Positions 64,000 through 64,000 of a stretch of 64,000 nt of DNA are shown here, in pieces. The position numbers and the translations under genes are program-made. The notes under the pieces are model-generated. The model was not told where the DNA came from and made no database searches. It was given only the letters and a program-made list of their open reading frames with translations. The DNA is taken from the NCBI GenBank assembly GCA_027061805.1, contig JAMOWA010000059.1:186001-250000 (forward strand), given 5' to 3'. Source of the DNA: Thermoanaerobaculia bacterium (lineage in GTDB: Bacteria > Acidobacteriota > Thermoanaerobaculia > Thermoanaerobaculales > Sulfomarinibacteraceae). Position 1 is the first letter of the stretch; each line of letters begins with the position of its first letter.

Positions 64000-64000
64000 T

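Overview
This is a very GC-rich, gene-dense bacterial chromosome segment. Genes are packed into long runs that commonly overlap by 1-4 bases (ATGA, GTGA or TGATG junctions). The gene content fits a Gram-negative, menaquinone-using bacterium: the futalosine-pathway enzyme MqnC, RodA/MreBCD, an O-antigen ligase-like protein and periplasmic multiheme cytochromes. An N-terminally extended Hfq, FecR/TPR proteins of this style and a 6-base-period GTGACC-type tract make an Acidobacteriota (Thermoanaerobaculia-like) host my best guess. That placement is inference from gene style, not a database result.

Layout. 1-8857 (+): two tRNAs, the protein quality-control run tig-clpP-clpX-lon, then engB, rho and mqnC. 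8842-19993 (-): a cell-shape operon, FecR-like gene, mreB, mreC, mreD, mrdA, rodA, rng and two membrane-associated glycosyltransferases. 19994-21340: a 1.35 kb stretch without a convincing gene but with strong inverted repeats. 21341-29972 (+): ppiD, ruvAB, a lipid kinase, pta, purD, purE, ricT, hfq. 30018-34699 (-): MinD-like ATPase, udk, a TPR protein, proline dehydrogenase, comF. 34728-46596: yjbQ and a hypothetical gene (+), then a surface-polysaccharide region with a WcaJ-type initiating transferase and two GT4 enzymes (-), facing a giant membrane protein and three glycosyltransferases (+), closed by a Xer recombinase. 46664-52477: metallo-hydrolase, dprA, ispA, xseB, xseA, O-antigen ligase-like gene, Trm112-like gene.

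The most unusual part is 52.7-60.9 kb. A minus-strand operon encodes a sensor kinase with two haem-c motifs in its periplasmic domain, an NtrC-type sigma-54 activator, an archaemetzincin protease, a pentahaem cytochrome, a Tat-exported four-cluster ferredoxin, a HybB/NrfD quinone-interacting membrane protein and a tiny membrane protein. Facing it is a plus-strand unit with a 35-codon ORF and a membrane-anchored GcvH-like protein that lacks the lipoyl lysine. Both units begin with sequences matching the sigma-54 -24/-12 promoter (GG-N10-GC), with TGTTG/CAACA half-sites upstream. I read this as a self-regulated, redox-sensing electron-transfer module. The window ends with a Slt-like lytic transglycosylase and a truncated GAF-like gene.

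A second theme is transcription. Several genes have a TANNNT box ending exactly six bases before ATG/GTG and no Shine-Dalgarno, which suggests leaderless mRNAs.
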